Shown here: positions 10,431-19,689 of the stretch, in pieces
Layout: every line of letters starts with the position of its first letter
Numbering within the stretch: the first letter of the stretch is position 1
DNA from: Symbiodinium natans
Taxonomy: Eukaryota > Sar > Dinophyceae > Suessiales > Symbiodiniaceae
NCBI GenBank assembly: GCA_905221605.1
Contig: CAJNDS010002124.1
Span: forward strand, 658,921 to 722,920
Reading direction: 5' to 3'
DNA: 64,000 bases
Made by a program: the position numbers and the translations under genes
The notes under the pieces: model-generated
The model's input: the letters and a program-made list of their open reading frames with translations, nothing else
The model's database searches: none
What the model was told of the DNA's origin: nothing

Positions 10431-10721
10431 TGACGACTTTGGGTGCAAATGTGAGATATGTTCCCCACCGGGGGGGCTCCAAACGTGCTTTTCCTTTAAG
10501 TGGAGTGTAGGGTTTAGGGTTTAGGGCTTAGGGGGTTTAGGGTTTGGGGTTTGGGGTTTGGGGTTTGGGGTTTGGGGTTTAGTCAGCTTGAATGCTTGCA
10601 GCCCGGAGGGTGTTACTTTCAGGCTAAAATTGTTTCCCTTTGGGGCCTCGGAGAGAACCACAGCCCTAAACCCTAAAAGGACCCCAAAGTGGAAAGGCAG
10701 CGCCATGTCCCCTTTCTACAC

Positions 10722-10795
10722 GGTTTAGGGTTTAGGGTTTAGGGTTTAGGGTTTAGGGTTTAGGGTTTAGGGTTTAGGGTTTAGGGTTTAGGGTG
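10722..10795. repeat. TTTAGGG telomere-like array
   Basis: About ten perfect units; 10451-10721 and 10796-10990 hold TTTGGGG variants and no supported gene. Confidence 0.95.
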
Positions 10796-11029
10796 TAGGG
10801 GGTCGCTAAGGAACTATGAGCACAAGTGGCTCATCATGCATCTTGTTTGGACATCAGTACTTGTTTTGACTCTATTTGGACTTTGCATGTCCCTTTGGTG
10901 AAAAAAGTAGGGTTTAGGGTCCAGTATTTTCCTGGTGTTTTTGCCCTAATCTGCAAAAGGCCAAGAACCGAGAAACTGCACAAACCTGTTAAATGTCCGA
11001 GGAACCCTAAACCTTAAACCCTAAATTAG

Positions 11030-11127
11030 ATTTCCGAGGAACAAGCCGAAGAGCGTGCGCCTGGCCCCGAACCGAATCCTCCTCATGTGGGAGCAGTGGC
11101 TGTCGAGGCCCATGACGGAGGCTGAAC
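11030..11127 (+). CDS. Exon-like island
   Basis: AATTAG acceptor; FPRNKPKSVRLAPNRILLMW and EQWLSRPMTEAEQ. TCCGAGGAAC at its start is repeated (10996-11005) before a short CCCTAAA tract, as if that tract had been inserted with a duplication. Confidence 0.6.
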
Positions 11128-11306
11128 AGTCCCAAACAGTTTTCGGCCTAGGGTTTAGGGTTTAGGGTTTAGGGTTTAGGGGGTTCCATGTCAAACCCCA
11201 AACCCTAAGCCCTAAGCTCTCGAAGTTCCTAAGCTGCCAGGCTCAAACCCTATAAACCCAAAACCCTTAACAATTACCCTAAACCCTAAAAGTCCTCTAT
11301 CGCCAG

Positions 11307-11368
11307 GCTGACTGCCGAGAGATTGCCCACGACGTCGACTTCTGCATCAGCGTCGTCACGGCGGACTG
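11307..11368 (+). CDS. Exon-like island
   Basis: CGCCAG acceptor; ADCREIAHDVDFCISVVTAD; canonical donor ACTG|GTATGA. A family A MITE starts eight bases into the intron. Confidence 0.6.
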
Positions 11369-11376
11369 GTATGACA

Positions 11377-11483
11377 CTAGGATGCCCAGTAGTACGCTTA
11401 TTCCCTTTTTGGGGGTTTTAGGTTCCCTTATAAACCCCTTTAAGCAAAAAAGGGTACCCTTTTTAAGCCTAGGTTACTGGACA
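11377..11483. mobile_element. MITE-like element, family A
   Basis: Starts CTAGGATGCCCAGTAG and ends GGTTACTGGACA, closely matching the copy at 4499-4611, near the 5' end of an intron. Confidence 0.85.
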
Positions 11484-11498
11484 CTTTGTGTTGCTTTA

Positions 11499-11631
11499 CG
11501 GTAACTTTACATCTTTAGCCTTTTTGGGTTTATTGGGTTTCTTATTAAGGCAGCAAAAAGTACTGTAACTTTACATCTGTAGCCTTTTTGGGTTTATTGG
11601 GTTAAGAGACAAGGCAGCTAAAAGTTTAGTT
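11499..11631. repeat. Two-copy tandem duplication
   Basis: Two units of about 66 bp, each with GTAACTTTACATCT, TAGCCTTTTTGGGTTTATTG and AAGGCAGC. No coding signal. Confidence 0.85.
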
Positions 11632-11919
11632 TATAGCTACCCTGCTAAGAGCAGCCAAGGACAGGTCGAGCGACTGGCGTGAGCAGATCATAAGATCGGA
11701 GTCCATTGACCTTGCTTAGTTGATGTTTGATTGCCGGGTTTAGGATTTAGGGTTTAGGGTCTAGGGTTTAGGGATTTTGGTTTTGGGTTTAGGGTTTATG
11801 GTTTAGGAAGGCATTCAAAGCCAGCACGTTTAAGACCCTGTACTTGTTTTCTTGGCTCTTCAAGCTGTTACGCAGCTCTCGGTGAAGGCTCCTCTCATAG
11901 GGTTCAGGGTTTAGGGTTA

Positions 11920-12058
11920 GGGTTTGGGGTTGAGCGTTTGGGGTTTAGGGTTTAGGGTTTGGGGTTTAGGGTTTAGGGTTTAGGGTTTAGGGTCAGAGCT
12001 TCGAGAACTCTTATGGTTTAGGGTTTAGGGTTTAGGGTTTAGGGCTTAGGGTTTAGGG
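11920..12058. repeat. TTTAGGG arrays
   Basis: Two runs (11920-11995 and 12014-12058), an exception to the rule because they lie upstream of an exon in G-rich orientation. Confidence 0.9.
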
Positions 12059-12082
12059 CAAGAGCCTCGAACTCCACTCTAG

Positions 12083-12159
12083 GTTTATGATCATCGATGA
12101 CAGTGTCAGCATCGTCAAGCCCTTGTGGTCCATGGAGGGAGGCCTCATCACACCGCAAG
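12083..12159 (+). CDS. Exon-like island
   Basis: CTCTAG acceptor; FMIIDDSVSIVKPLWSMEGG then LITPQ; apparent GC donor CAAG|GCGATG. Confidence 0.6.
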
Positions 12160-12450
12160 GCGATGGGGGGGTTTCCGAAAATTGGGTTTAGGGTTCAGGG
12201 TTTAGGGTTTAGGGTTGACGGGGCAAAGGGGTTCTATTCTATTTTGGGGCATAGAAGGGGTGCCCCTTCTTTTGGGAAATGCCTATATTGCAGTGTTCCC
12301 GACGCGTCTTCTTGCAGTATGTAGGGTTTTAGGGTTGAGGAGGGTTTTTTGGTTTAGGGTTATAATACTGTTAGTATACTGTGTATACTTGAACTCAGAG
12401 GGGAGCTAGGGTGCCCTATTTCGCACCCTTCTGGGCATCTGCTTCCATAG

Positions 12451-12627
12451 CAGTCGTAGAAACGGTGGAGCTCGAAGCATCCCCCCCTGCGGAGGTGATG
12501 CGCCTCGCGTGATCGATGGGTGTGCCATCATCTACGCTGGCAGGGGCACCACCATCAAGCGGTGGAAGATTTGCGAGGTCGAGTGCGCGAAATCGGTGGA
12601 GGTCCCAGAGGAGATCTTGCAGGGCAG
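12451..12627 (+). CDS. Exon-like island
   Basis: TTCCATAG acceptor; VIDGCAIIYAGRGTTIKRWK and CEVECAKSVEVPEEILQG. Ending at 12627 it would join the next island in phase, giving QGSPISDQ. Confidence 0.6.
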
Positions 12628-12747
12628 GGATGCCCTAAGCCCTGTCGGCCCCCAAACTCCCTAAACCCTACCCTCCCTAACCCTAAACCCTAAACCCTAA
12701 ACACTAAACCCTAAACCCTAAACTTTTACAACCTAAACTCCCTGCAG

Positions 12748-12866
12748 CCCTATATCCGACCAGGAGATCGTGCTCGTCTCGTCGTCTGTGGAGCTCCCCA
12801 GAGATGACCCTTGCTTCCAGCCCTTTCCCCCCAACCCGGACACGTGTTTCGATTCCGTGGATGCAG
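12748..12866 (+). CDS. Exon-like island
   Basis: CCTGCAG acceptor; PISDQEIVLVSSSVELPRDD and FQPFPPNPDTCFDSVDA; donor GCAG|GTGGCC. Its phase matches the next island exactly. Confidence 0.65.
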
Positions 12867-13096
12867 GTGGCCCGGGTTTAGGGTTTGGGGTTTAGGGTTT
12901 GGTGTTTAGGGTTCGGGGTTTGGGTTTCGGGTTTAGGGCTTAGGAGTCAGAAGGTCTTCTTTCCGGTAGCCACGCTAACCAGCGCTTAGAGGTTATATCA
13001 GGCCTCAGAGTTTTGAGGGGTTTAGGGCCAGATTTTGGGTTGAATTAAGCTTGCGAAATGTGTGGGTCCCCTTGCTAGGCCTCTTGAAACCCTGAG

Positions 13097-13322
13097 CTAG
13101 CCCCTAAACCCTAAACCCTAAACCCTAAACCCTAAACCCTAAACCCTAAACCTTAGCCCTAAACCCTAAACCCTATAAACCCTATAAACCCTATAAACCC
13201 TATAAACCCTATAAACCCTATAAACCCTATAAACCCTATAAACCCTATAAACCCCATAAACCCTATAAACCCCATAAACCCTATAAACCCCATAAACCCT
13301 CTAAACCCTCTAAACCCTAAAC
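13097..13322. repeat. CCCTAAA array with a CCCTATAAA higher-order block
   Basis: Normal units, then from about 13165 to 13310 a run of 9-bp CCCTATAAA units, the last ones mutating to CCCCATAAA and CCCTCTAAA. It ends at the next acceptor. Confidence 0.95.
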
Positions 13323-13325
13323 CAG

Positions 13326-13455
13326 GTGGCGGCACGGGCTACGGCCCCACGAGGTGCGATCCGACCTGTCGGGCTGCCTTGTGCCACGAAGTTCCGCATT
13401 TTTGCAGCTCCACGGCCCAGCGCCTCGGCCCTGTATGGTGTCTGCTGCTTTCTAA
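13326..13455 (+). CDS. Exon-like island, Cys-rich
   Basis: AACCAG acceptor; GGTGYGPTRCDPTCRAALCH and EVPHFCSSTAQRLG. Starts in the phase left by 12748-12866. Spaced cysteines suggest an extracellular module. Confidence 0.6.
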
Positions 13456-13467
13456 GGGTAGTTACTG

Positions 13468-13555
13468 GGTTTAGGGTTTAGGGTTTAGGGTTTAGGGTCT
13501 AGGGTTTAGGGTTTAGGTTTAGGGTTTAGGGTTTAGGGTTTAGGGTTTAGGGGTT
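13468..13555. repeat. TTTAGGG telomere-like array
   Basis: About 12 units just downstream of the preceding exon. Confidence 0.95.
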
Positions 13556-13672
13556 ATCTAAGGGTAGTTTCACGGGCCCTTAATATGGTCCCTTGCCTCC
13601 CTTAAAGGGTTCTGATCTCAGGGGTAGACAAGGGGTCCCCGTTCCAGGCCCCATACTAAGGGACCATGTAAC
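13556..13672. mobile_element. MITE-like element, family D
   Basis: AGGGTAGTTTCACGGGCCCT at the left and AAGGGACCATGTAACTAGCC at the right are loosely inverted. Related copies near 19540-19685 and 48635-48742. Confidence 0.5.
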
Positions 13673-14022
13673 TAGCCTAAGACCTTAAGAGTGATTTGCA
13701 GGTCCATGCCCAAGCGTGGCTTACACAAGAAATTGTGCTTCATCACAGGAGTAGATGCAGAATGCAGGGGCCTTGTGAGTTTGTGCGAGAGGGCTCAGTT
13801 GCTGCCTGACATAAAATCATTAAGAACTCTTTCAGCCTTCGAATGGTTCCCAAGCGGGTATCAACAACCGGACATCGATATAGGGTAGCTGGCATGTGCC
13901 ATCGAGCGGCGACCTGCCATCACAACAGTCATGTTCAGCATCATGTTCCCATCATGGTTTTGAAAACCCTAAGCCCTAAATCGTAAACCCTCATAAACCC
14001 TTAACCCTACACTCTTGGCAAG

Positions 14023-14124
14023 AGCAATTGCTCCCTTGGCTGGTTCCGTAAGTCAAGGTACTGCCCACTGACGTGTGGCCGATGCAGTGTGGAAGACAAC
14101 CGTGGCTACAATGAGACGGAGCAG
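14023..14124 (+). CDS. Exon-like island with ShK-like cysteine motif
   Basis: 34 codons, all open: NCSLGWFRKSRYCPLTCGRC, then SVEDNRGYNETEQ; donor CAG|GTATCT. The C-x3-C-G-x-C ending resembles the close of an ShK-type domain, a disulphide module common in secreted proteins. Only part of the domain is visible, so the match is tentative; no toxin role is implied. Confidence 0.6.
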
Positions 14125-14552
14125 GTATCTTGGAATGGATATCTGAAACTTACATGGGAGTTTGAGGGTTCAACATAATGTAAATTCAACTACAACATCG
14201 CATAGTCTTGCGCGTCAGGCTCTGGTGGACTTCCTCAAGAGCTGTGAGATAGGCTCCGTCACGCATGGGGTTCACGAGTACCGCGTGCCCGCAGACCAAC
14301 GAGAGGCCACTAGCTGTGACAACAATTTTTATTGTCATTTTGTTCGTTTTTTTTTTTTTTTTTTTGGGGGGGGGGGGGGGGTTGGGGTCTGCGGGTACAG
14401 GGTTTTGCAATTGTTTTGGGTCCGCCTTGTTGCGTAGGTGCAATCCTATACGGGTTTACAAGGGCGCCCCGTGAATAGCAGGTCCCCTTTCTTCAGAATT
14501 CCTCATCAGCTTACTAATACACCCTTTAAGACCCAGTCAAAGTGATACTTGT

Positions 14553-14608
14553 CCCTAAGCCCTAAGCCCCAAGCCCCAAGCCCTAAGCCCTAAGCCCTAA
14601 GCCCTAAA
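14553..14608. repeat. CCCTAAG variant array
   Basis: Units CCCTAAG and CCCCAAG rather than CCCTAAA, upstream of the next island. Confidence 0.85.
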
Positions 14609-14618
14609 CCCAAAACAG

Positions 14619-14678
14619 CCCTGCTTGTGCTGCATCACGTTCTTCCTGTATGGCCAAATTCCCTGTGACAGGGGCAAG
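14619..14678 (+). CDS. Exon-like island, Cys-rich
   Basis: AAAACAG acceptor; PCLCCITFFLYGQIPCDRGK; possible GC donor CAAG|GCGGGG. Confidence 0.5.
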
Positions 14679-14906
14679 GCGGGGGTTCACCCCTGAACCC
14701 TAAACCCTAAACCCTAAACCCTAAACCCTAAGACGCTCTACACCATAATCTCGCACTCTAAATCCCGCAGCCCTAAGCCTCAAAACTCAACTCCCTCAAA
14801 CCCGAACCCTAATCTCGAGCTTAAACCCCTGAGATCCCCTAAGCCCCAAACCTCAACCCCCCCAAACCCTTGCCCTTCTATGAGGAACCTTGCGGTTGCA
14901 TTGCAG

Positions 14907-14927
14907 GTTTTTTCTGCCGTTGGCAAG
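14907..14927 (+). CDS. Possible 21-nt microexon
   Basis: ATTGCAG acceptor, VFSAVGK, canonical donor AAG|GTGAGC. Good splice signals but very short. Confidence 0.35.
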
Positions 14928-15124
14928 GTGAGCTGTGGTGATACTTTCAGGTTTATAGGGAAGTCAGAAGTCGAGTTACAAGGATCTTAAATTGGGCAGT
15001 AAGGATTCTAGCTTAGGTGATAAGTCCCCGATCTACAGTTAGTATAGTAAGGCGGCCCCGCCTCGTAAGTCGCTTTGAGTACTTGCGGTTTTGGGGGTTT
15101 AGGGCTTAGGGCTCAGGGAACTTT

Positions 15125-15195
15125 CTGCATCAAGGGCCAATCAAGGGAGCCGCAACAGAGCCCGTGGAACTGCACCACGTACTGACCGGATGTCG
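15125..15195 (+). CDS. Possible exon-like island
   Basis: GPIKGAATEPVELHHVLTG is open, without a clear acceptor. Confidence 0.25.
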
Positions 15196-15543
15196 GGTGG
15201 TTTCACGGTTTACTGGGTTGTGCTTTGGGATACTTTTTAATTTCACTTCTTTCCTTATAAGGGAACCTATTCATAAATAATTTCAAAAGGTTTAAAGAAC
15301 AACTCAGTTGAGGGTTTAGGGTTGAATCACAGCTAGGTTGTATGTTTGAGGCTCTTGCTAGGATGACCCCAGCTTGGGGATACGTCTCATTCTTGTCTTG
15401 AGTTCTTGTGAAGCTCCCTGCCTCCAAGTCGGGGCATTCTGCTTATTTACTAGGGTTTAGGGTTTAGGGTTTTGGGGGTTAGGGTTTCGGGTTTCAGAGA
15501 GTCAATGATCGTGGGCTGAACCGAGGTCACAGTCTTTCGGCAG

Positions 15544-15604
15544 AGGTATGATGGAAGCTCGGTTTGCACAGCAGTACACCCGTATCTTCCGGGTTCCTCC
15601 GCAG
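15544..15604 (+). CDS. Exon-like island
   Basis: TCGGCAG acceptor; MMEARFAQQYTRIFRVPPQ; possible GA donor CAG|GAAAAG. Confidence 0.5.
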
Positions 15605-15774
15605 GAAAAGGATCCTAAACTCTAAACTTCCCCCTAAACCCGAACCCCTGAGCTGTAGAAGGAACCCTAAATCCTCTACTCCTTGGTGGGACGAAAAGGG
15701 CAGAGGGTGGGGGGGGGGGGGTGACCCCAGGGGCGTGATTCTGGGCATGACATGTTCTTCTACTTCTTGCACAG

Positions 15775-15830
15775 CTGAAATGGGCCGTCCCATAATGCGG
15801 AAATCATCCAGCCTGTGTGCTCACTGTTAA
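15775..15830 (+). CDS. Exon-like island, possible terminal exon
   Basis: TTGCACAG acceptor; EMGRPIMRKSSSLCAHC and TAA (15828-15830). May close the gene holding the Cys-rich islands at 13326-14678. Confidence 0.5.
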
Positions 15831-16020
15831 GGGGGTCCCCTAGGCCCTAACGCAAAGCGCGCTACGTTGTGTGATTCGTAGGCTTTTGAGTGTACGTATG
15901 GTATACACACTTAAGGGGAAACAGTAAACACAACCGTAGATTTGGTCCCTTGTCAAGGCCCGTGAAATCTTCATTCTTGTACTAAAGAATCACTGCTGGC
16001 CCAAGAGTTCATTGCATGGT

Positions 16021-16093
16021 ACCCTAAACCCTAAACCCTAAACCCTAAACCCTAAACCCTAAACCCTAAACCCTAAACCCTAAACCCTAAACC
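16021..16093. repeat. CCCTAAA telomere-like array
   Basis: About ten perfect units upstream of the next acceptor. No gene supported in 15831-16020. Confidence 0.95.
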
Positions 16094-16098
16094 ATCAG

Positions 16099-16162
16099 GA
16101 GCCTGCCCTCCTGACAGCCCTAGCGGCGGCGCAGCCGGATCCGAAGGCCAATCTTGCAAAAA
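16099..16162 (+). CDS. Exon-like island
   Basis: ACCATCAG acceptor; EPALLTALAAAQPDPKANLA. TTTAGGG follows. Confidence 0.55.
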
Positions 16163-16479
16163 GGGGTTCAGGGTTTAGGGTGTAGGGTTTAGGGTTTAGG
16201 GTTTTTGAAAGTTTTACAGGCTGGGGTGTAGTGAAGGTCTACACAGGGGGTTTGGGGTTTAGGTTTTCGGCTTCTGGGCTTAGCGTGTTGTATGCTACAT
16301 GGGTTGAGTAGCTGTTTGGATGTTCGCCGATTGGGAGATACTGCAATTTAGAATGTTGCGCCAAGCCTTTGCGGGACGAAATCAGGTGATGCGCTGGTGG
16401 CATTCAAGTGTCTTTAACACTGTTTAGAGGTAGGACACCGCAGGATTGCGCATTTAGCTCGGCCAAGTAACTGTGGGTC

Positions 16480-16568
16480 CCTAAGCCCTAAACCGTAAAC
16501 CCTAACCCCCCCCCCCCCTCCCCTAAGCCCTAAACCGTAAACCCTAACCCCCCCCCCCCCCCCTCCCC
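16480..16568. repeat. Tandem duplication of CCCTAA plus poly-C
   Basis: CCCTAAGCCCTAAACCGTAA with a poly-C tail appears twice in a row, then CCCCCGCAG forms an acceptor. Confidence 0.85.
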
Positions 16569-16573
16569 CGCAG

Positions 16574-16621
16574 ACGCTAAAGAACCATGACCAACCTGCA
16601 CACCTTTCTCACGCCCTGTGT
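16574..16621 (+). CDS. Exon-like island
   Basis: CCCCGCAG acceptor with a long pyrimidine tract; TLKNHDQPAHLSHALC. TTTAGGG follows. Confidence 0.5.
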
Positions 16622-16624
16622 GGG

Positions 16625-16730
16625 TTTAGGATTTAGGGTTTAGGGCTTAGGGCTTAGGGCTTAGGGCTTAGGGCTTAGGGCTTAGGGTTTAGGGTTTAGG
16701 GTTTAGGGTTTAGGGTTTAGGGGTTGTTAA
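16625..16730. repeat. TTTAGGG/CTTAGGG array
   Basis: About 15 units, half of them CTTAGGG variants in a block, suggesting local unit amplification. Confidence 0.9.
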
Positions 16731-16924
16731 GTTGCTCTTTTGCTGTTTAGGGTTTAGGGGTCAGGAATATCAGAATTAGCAAGGTCAAGGCGGCCGTTTA
16801 GGGCTTAGGGTTTTGTTACGACATGCCTTGTCAGTTGCCACTATTGTTGCCATTCGTCATATTATACCTAGCATAATCCTAAACCCTATACCCGAGAAGC
16901 TATACCCTGAACCCTAAACCCTAA

Positions 16925-16968
16925 ATGGCCATGATGGAACTACAGAAGGGTGCACGCCTCAGATATGT
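16925..16968 (+). CDS. Possible exon-like island
   Basis: MAMMELQKGARLRYV lies between C-rich and G-rich repeats. Weak splice signals. Confidence 0.3.
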
Positions 16969-16975
16969 AGGGTTG

Positions 16976-17135
16976 AAGGGTTTAGGGGTTTAGGGGGGGT
17001 TTTAGGGGTTTAGGGGTTTAGGGGTTTAGGGGTTTAGGGGTTTAGGGGTTTAGAGGTTTAGGGGTTTAGGGGTTTAGGGGTTTAGGGGTTTAGGGGTTTA
17101 GGGGTTTAGGGGTTTAGGGTTTGGAGGTTTGGGTT
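16976..17135. repeat. TTTAGGGG variant array
   Basis: About 19 units of the 8-bp form TTTAGGGG. Confidence 0.95.
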
Positions 17136-17168
17136 TGGTTTCGGGTTTATGAACACTTTCGCCCTTAG

Positions 17169-17324
17169 ATGTCGTCGAGCCTTTGGTCAGGTGCAGCCAC
17201 CAGCACCCAAGCGGAGGCGAACGCCACGACTACGACAACCACCACGACTACGACTGCCTCTTCTGGTGGCGCTGGAGTTGACCGCATGAACCTACGGGGC
17301 AGGAAGAAGCTCTTTTTTGTTTGA
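17169..17324 (+). CDS. Exon-like ORF, Thr-rich, 51 codons
   Basis: Directly after CCCTTAG: MSSSLWSGAATSTQAEANA, ten Thr, then GVDRMNLRGRKKLFFV and TGA. Could be a first exon (trans-spliced leader acceptor) or an internal linker exon. Confidence 0.5.
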   Translation: MSSSLWSGAATSTQAEANATTTTTTTTTTASSGGAGVDRMNLRGRKKLFFV

Positions 17325-17434
17325 GTTGTTTAGGACGGCAAAAGCTATGGTAGGGTTTCAATATGTCAATCCTCGTGCTCATCACAGCGTTTCAGATCGT
17401 TCACGAGTGGTCTCTTTCTGTGTGTGCATTCATC

Positions 17435-17690
17435 CTAAACCCTAAACCTAAACCCCAAGCCCTAAACCCCAAACCCCAAACCCTAAACCCTAAACCCCAA
17501 ACCCTAAACCCTAAACCCGAACCCCCCCAAACCCTAAACCCTAAACCCCAAACCCTAAACCCTAAACCCGAACCCCCCCAAACCCTAAACCCTAAACCCC
17601 AAACCCTAAACCCTAAAACCCGAACCCCCCAAACCCTAAATCCTAAACCCCAAACCCTAAACCCCAAACCCCCTAAACCCTAAACCCTAT
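17435..17690. repeat. Higher-order CCCTAAA/CCCCAAA/CCCGAACCCCCC array
   Basis: A superunit of about 56 bp, several CCCTAAA and CCCCAAA units closed by CCCGAACCCCCC, recurs about four times. The long ORFs on both strands here are repeat translations. Confidence 0.9.
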
Positions 17691-17692
17691 AG

Positions 17693-17785
17693 TCCCTATA
17701 CCCGAGGAATACGGGCGCCGTGAGTGGCTGCCCTACCTGGGCCCTTTCGGCAGCCACGGTGGCTGCGATGTGGCTTGCGGCGCAG
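17693..17785 (+). CDS. Exon-like island
   Basis: CCCTATAG acceptor; EEYGRREWLPYLGPFGSHGG and CDVACGA; donor GCAG|GTTCAC. TTTAGGG array at 17839. Confidence 0.6.
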
Positions 17786-18158
17786 GTTCACCCCTCGGCG
17801 CGCGAGGAGTGAGCATGGGTGTGCTATGGTAGACTCTTCTAGGGTTTAGGGTTTAGGGTTTAGGGTTTAGGGTTTAGGGTTTAGGGTACTCTGGTGTAGT
17901 TTTGTACCATAACTTCTGTGACTTACAGCATAGTATCGTATGCTCCCTGCAGCATATTCTTATATATACGATCATCTCTTGAAGTTAGGGCTCGTCCTAT
18001 ATACTCTTAGCCTGCAGAAATACGCCCATCAATTACGGTTTCCCTAAGAACTGTGTGATCCAAGGCCCTTGCCCTAGAACCTTCAACTGGATCATTGTTC
18101 CAGCACTAGAAAGCCACAACCGTTGTGCCTTAGTCTGTCTTGTTGGTGCTAGTAGCAG

Positions 18159-18224
18159 TAGGATGCCCAGTAGTACCCTTATTCCCTTTTTGGGGGTTTC
18201 GGTTCCAATATAAACCCCTTTAAG
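18159..18224. mobile_element. MITE-like element, family A, 3' truncated
   Basis: Matches the first 65 bp of the 4499 copy, then runs into an AGC-rich tract. Confidence 0.8.
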
Positions 18225-18419
18225 TAGTGGCAGCAGCAGTGCAGCAGCAGTCCGAAAACCCTAAGCCCTAGAAGTAGTAACAGCCAGCCAAATGCTTCTG
18301 ATGCAAGGACCCCAAATTGAGGACCCCCTTACGTCACACACAGGGTTAAGGTTCGCAGCTTCCCCCCATAAACCATAAACCTTAAACCCTAAACCCAGCA
18401 TACTTGCTCCAAAATTACC

Positions 18420-18438
18420 AAACCCTAAACCCTAAACC

Positions 18439-18470
<32 letters not shown>

Positions 18471-18505
18471 ACCCTAAACCCTAAACCCTAAACCCTAAAC
18501 CCTGA
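18420..18505. repeat. CCCTAAA/CCCTCAA array bracketed by a duplication
   Basis: AACCCAGCATACTT (18392-18405) recurs as AACCCAGCACACTT (18505-18518) on the other side. Confidence 0.8.
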
Positions 18506-18654
18506 ACCCAGCACACTTCCCCTCAAAAAAGGTGCTACATAGGAGCCTTTAGGCAAGCCCGGAGGGGATCCTGAAGCCCAGTGGAACCCTGTACGTTTTT
18601 CTGGGCAAGGTATCCTTACAGAGTAACAAGCCCAAAAAGGTACCCTTATGACAG

Positions 18655-18730
18655 GGTTTAGGGTTCAGGGCTTAGGGTTTAGGGCTTAGGGTTTAGGGTT
18701 TAGGGCTTAGGGTTTAGGGTTTAGGGTTAT
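18655..18730. repeat. TTTAGGG/CTTAGGG array
   Basis: About ten units, upstream of the next island (an exception to the usual orientation). Confidence 0.9.
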
Positions 18731-18753
18731 AATATGGTTACTGGGGTACCAAG

Positions 18754-18862
18754 ATGTTCGTTCCTTTCCGCACGCTGCAACTCGGCGTTTTCCACGTTCC
18801 CGGCGGGCCGGCTGGTTTCGCACAGCTGGGTGGGCAACCCTGCGATCTTTGGATGTGAAGTC
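18754..18862 (+). CDS. Exon-like island
   Basis: CCAAG acceptor; CSFLSARCNSAFSTFPAGRL and VSHSWVGNPAIFGCEV; canonical donor GTC|GTAAGG. A second frame (MFVPFRTLQLGVFHVPGG) is also open to a TGA. Confidence 0.55.
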
Positions 18863-19105
18863 GTAAGGGTTTAGGGTTTAGGTTTTAGTTTAGGGTTTAG
18901 GGTTTAGGGTTCAGGGTTGGTTCAGGGTTTAGGGCTCAGGGCTTAATGTTCAGGGTTTAGGGTTCGGACGGGATGCTAGAAGTAAGCGGCAAGACCGTTT
19001 TGCCTTCAATTGATCACACCATCCTTGACTATGCGAAACTAGACTGTAGGAGTAGCAAATCCTCACTATGCTTTCTGTTCTATGCTGTACTACATTTTTC
19101 CAACC

Positions 19106-19289
19106 CTAAACCCTAAACCCTAAACCCTAAACCCTAAACCCTAAACCCTAAACCCTAAACCCTAAACCCTAAACCCTAAACCCTAAACCCTAAACCCTAA
19201 ACCCTAAACCCTAAACCCTAAACCCTAAACCCTAAACCCTAAACCCTAAACCCTAAACCCTAAACCCTAAACCCTAAACCCTAAACCCT
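19106..19289. repeat. CCCTAAA telomere-like array, long
   Basis: About 26 perfect units, among the longest here. Confidence 0.97.
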
Positions 19290-19303
19290 GTTTTGTTGCG
19301 CAG

Positions 19304-19367
19304 CTTGACCGGCTCGAGTTGGCGAGGCAGCGGATGCAAGCAGTTCCGCTAAGCGGAAGACTGCACC
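19304..19367 (+). CDS. Exon-like island
   Basis: TTGCGCAG acceptor; LDRLELARQRMQAVPLSGRL; donor CACC|GTGTGA. Helical, charged. Confidence 0.55.
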
Positions 19368-19539
19368 GTGTGAGATTCTCAAGATGTCGGGTTCAGGGTT
19401 TAGGGCTTAGGGTTTAGGGTTTAGGGGTCTGAGGGTTTCGGGGCCGAAGGAAATTCATAGGGGTTTAGGGGTTTAGGGTTTTGGGGTTTGTGATATCCCG
19501 AACCTAGGGCTACTTGGGGGATGGATTGTTCCGAGGTCT

Positions 19540-19685
19540 AACGGCCAGGCCATGGTCCCTTACCATGGTCCCTTACCGTGGTCCCTTGCGATTCTGAAGT
19601 ATGGGCCCTTTTTTCCTCGGGTTGTATAAGGGGTACAAGCGGGCTCTCGAAAACAAGGCCGCATACTAAGGGCCCCAGTCAATTC
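19540..19685. mobile_element. MITE-like element, family D, diverged
   Basis: Repeated CATGGTCCCTTA motifs at the left and ATACTAAGGGCCCC at the right. The arms are poorly preserved. Confidence 0.4.
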
Positions 19686-19689
19686 GAAT

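Noticed and set aside
14023-14124. Calling the ShK-like exon a toxin
   Set aside because: ShK modules occur in many non-toxic secreted proteins and only part of one is visible.
17363-17690. Open frames of 106 codons (+) and 88 codons (-) through the repeat
   Set aside because: They translate the CCCTAAA/TTTAGGG units (NPKPQTL and GFRVWGL periodicity); any stop-free frame of this repeat gives such ORFs.
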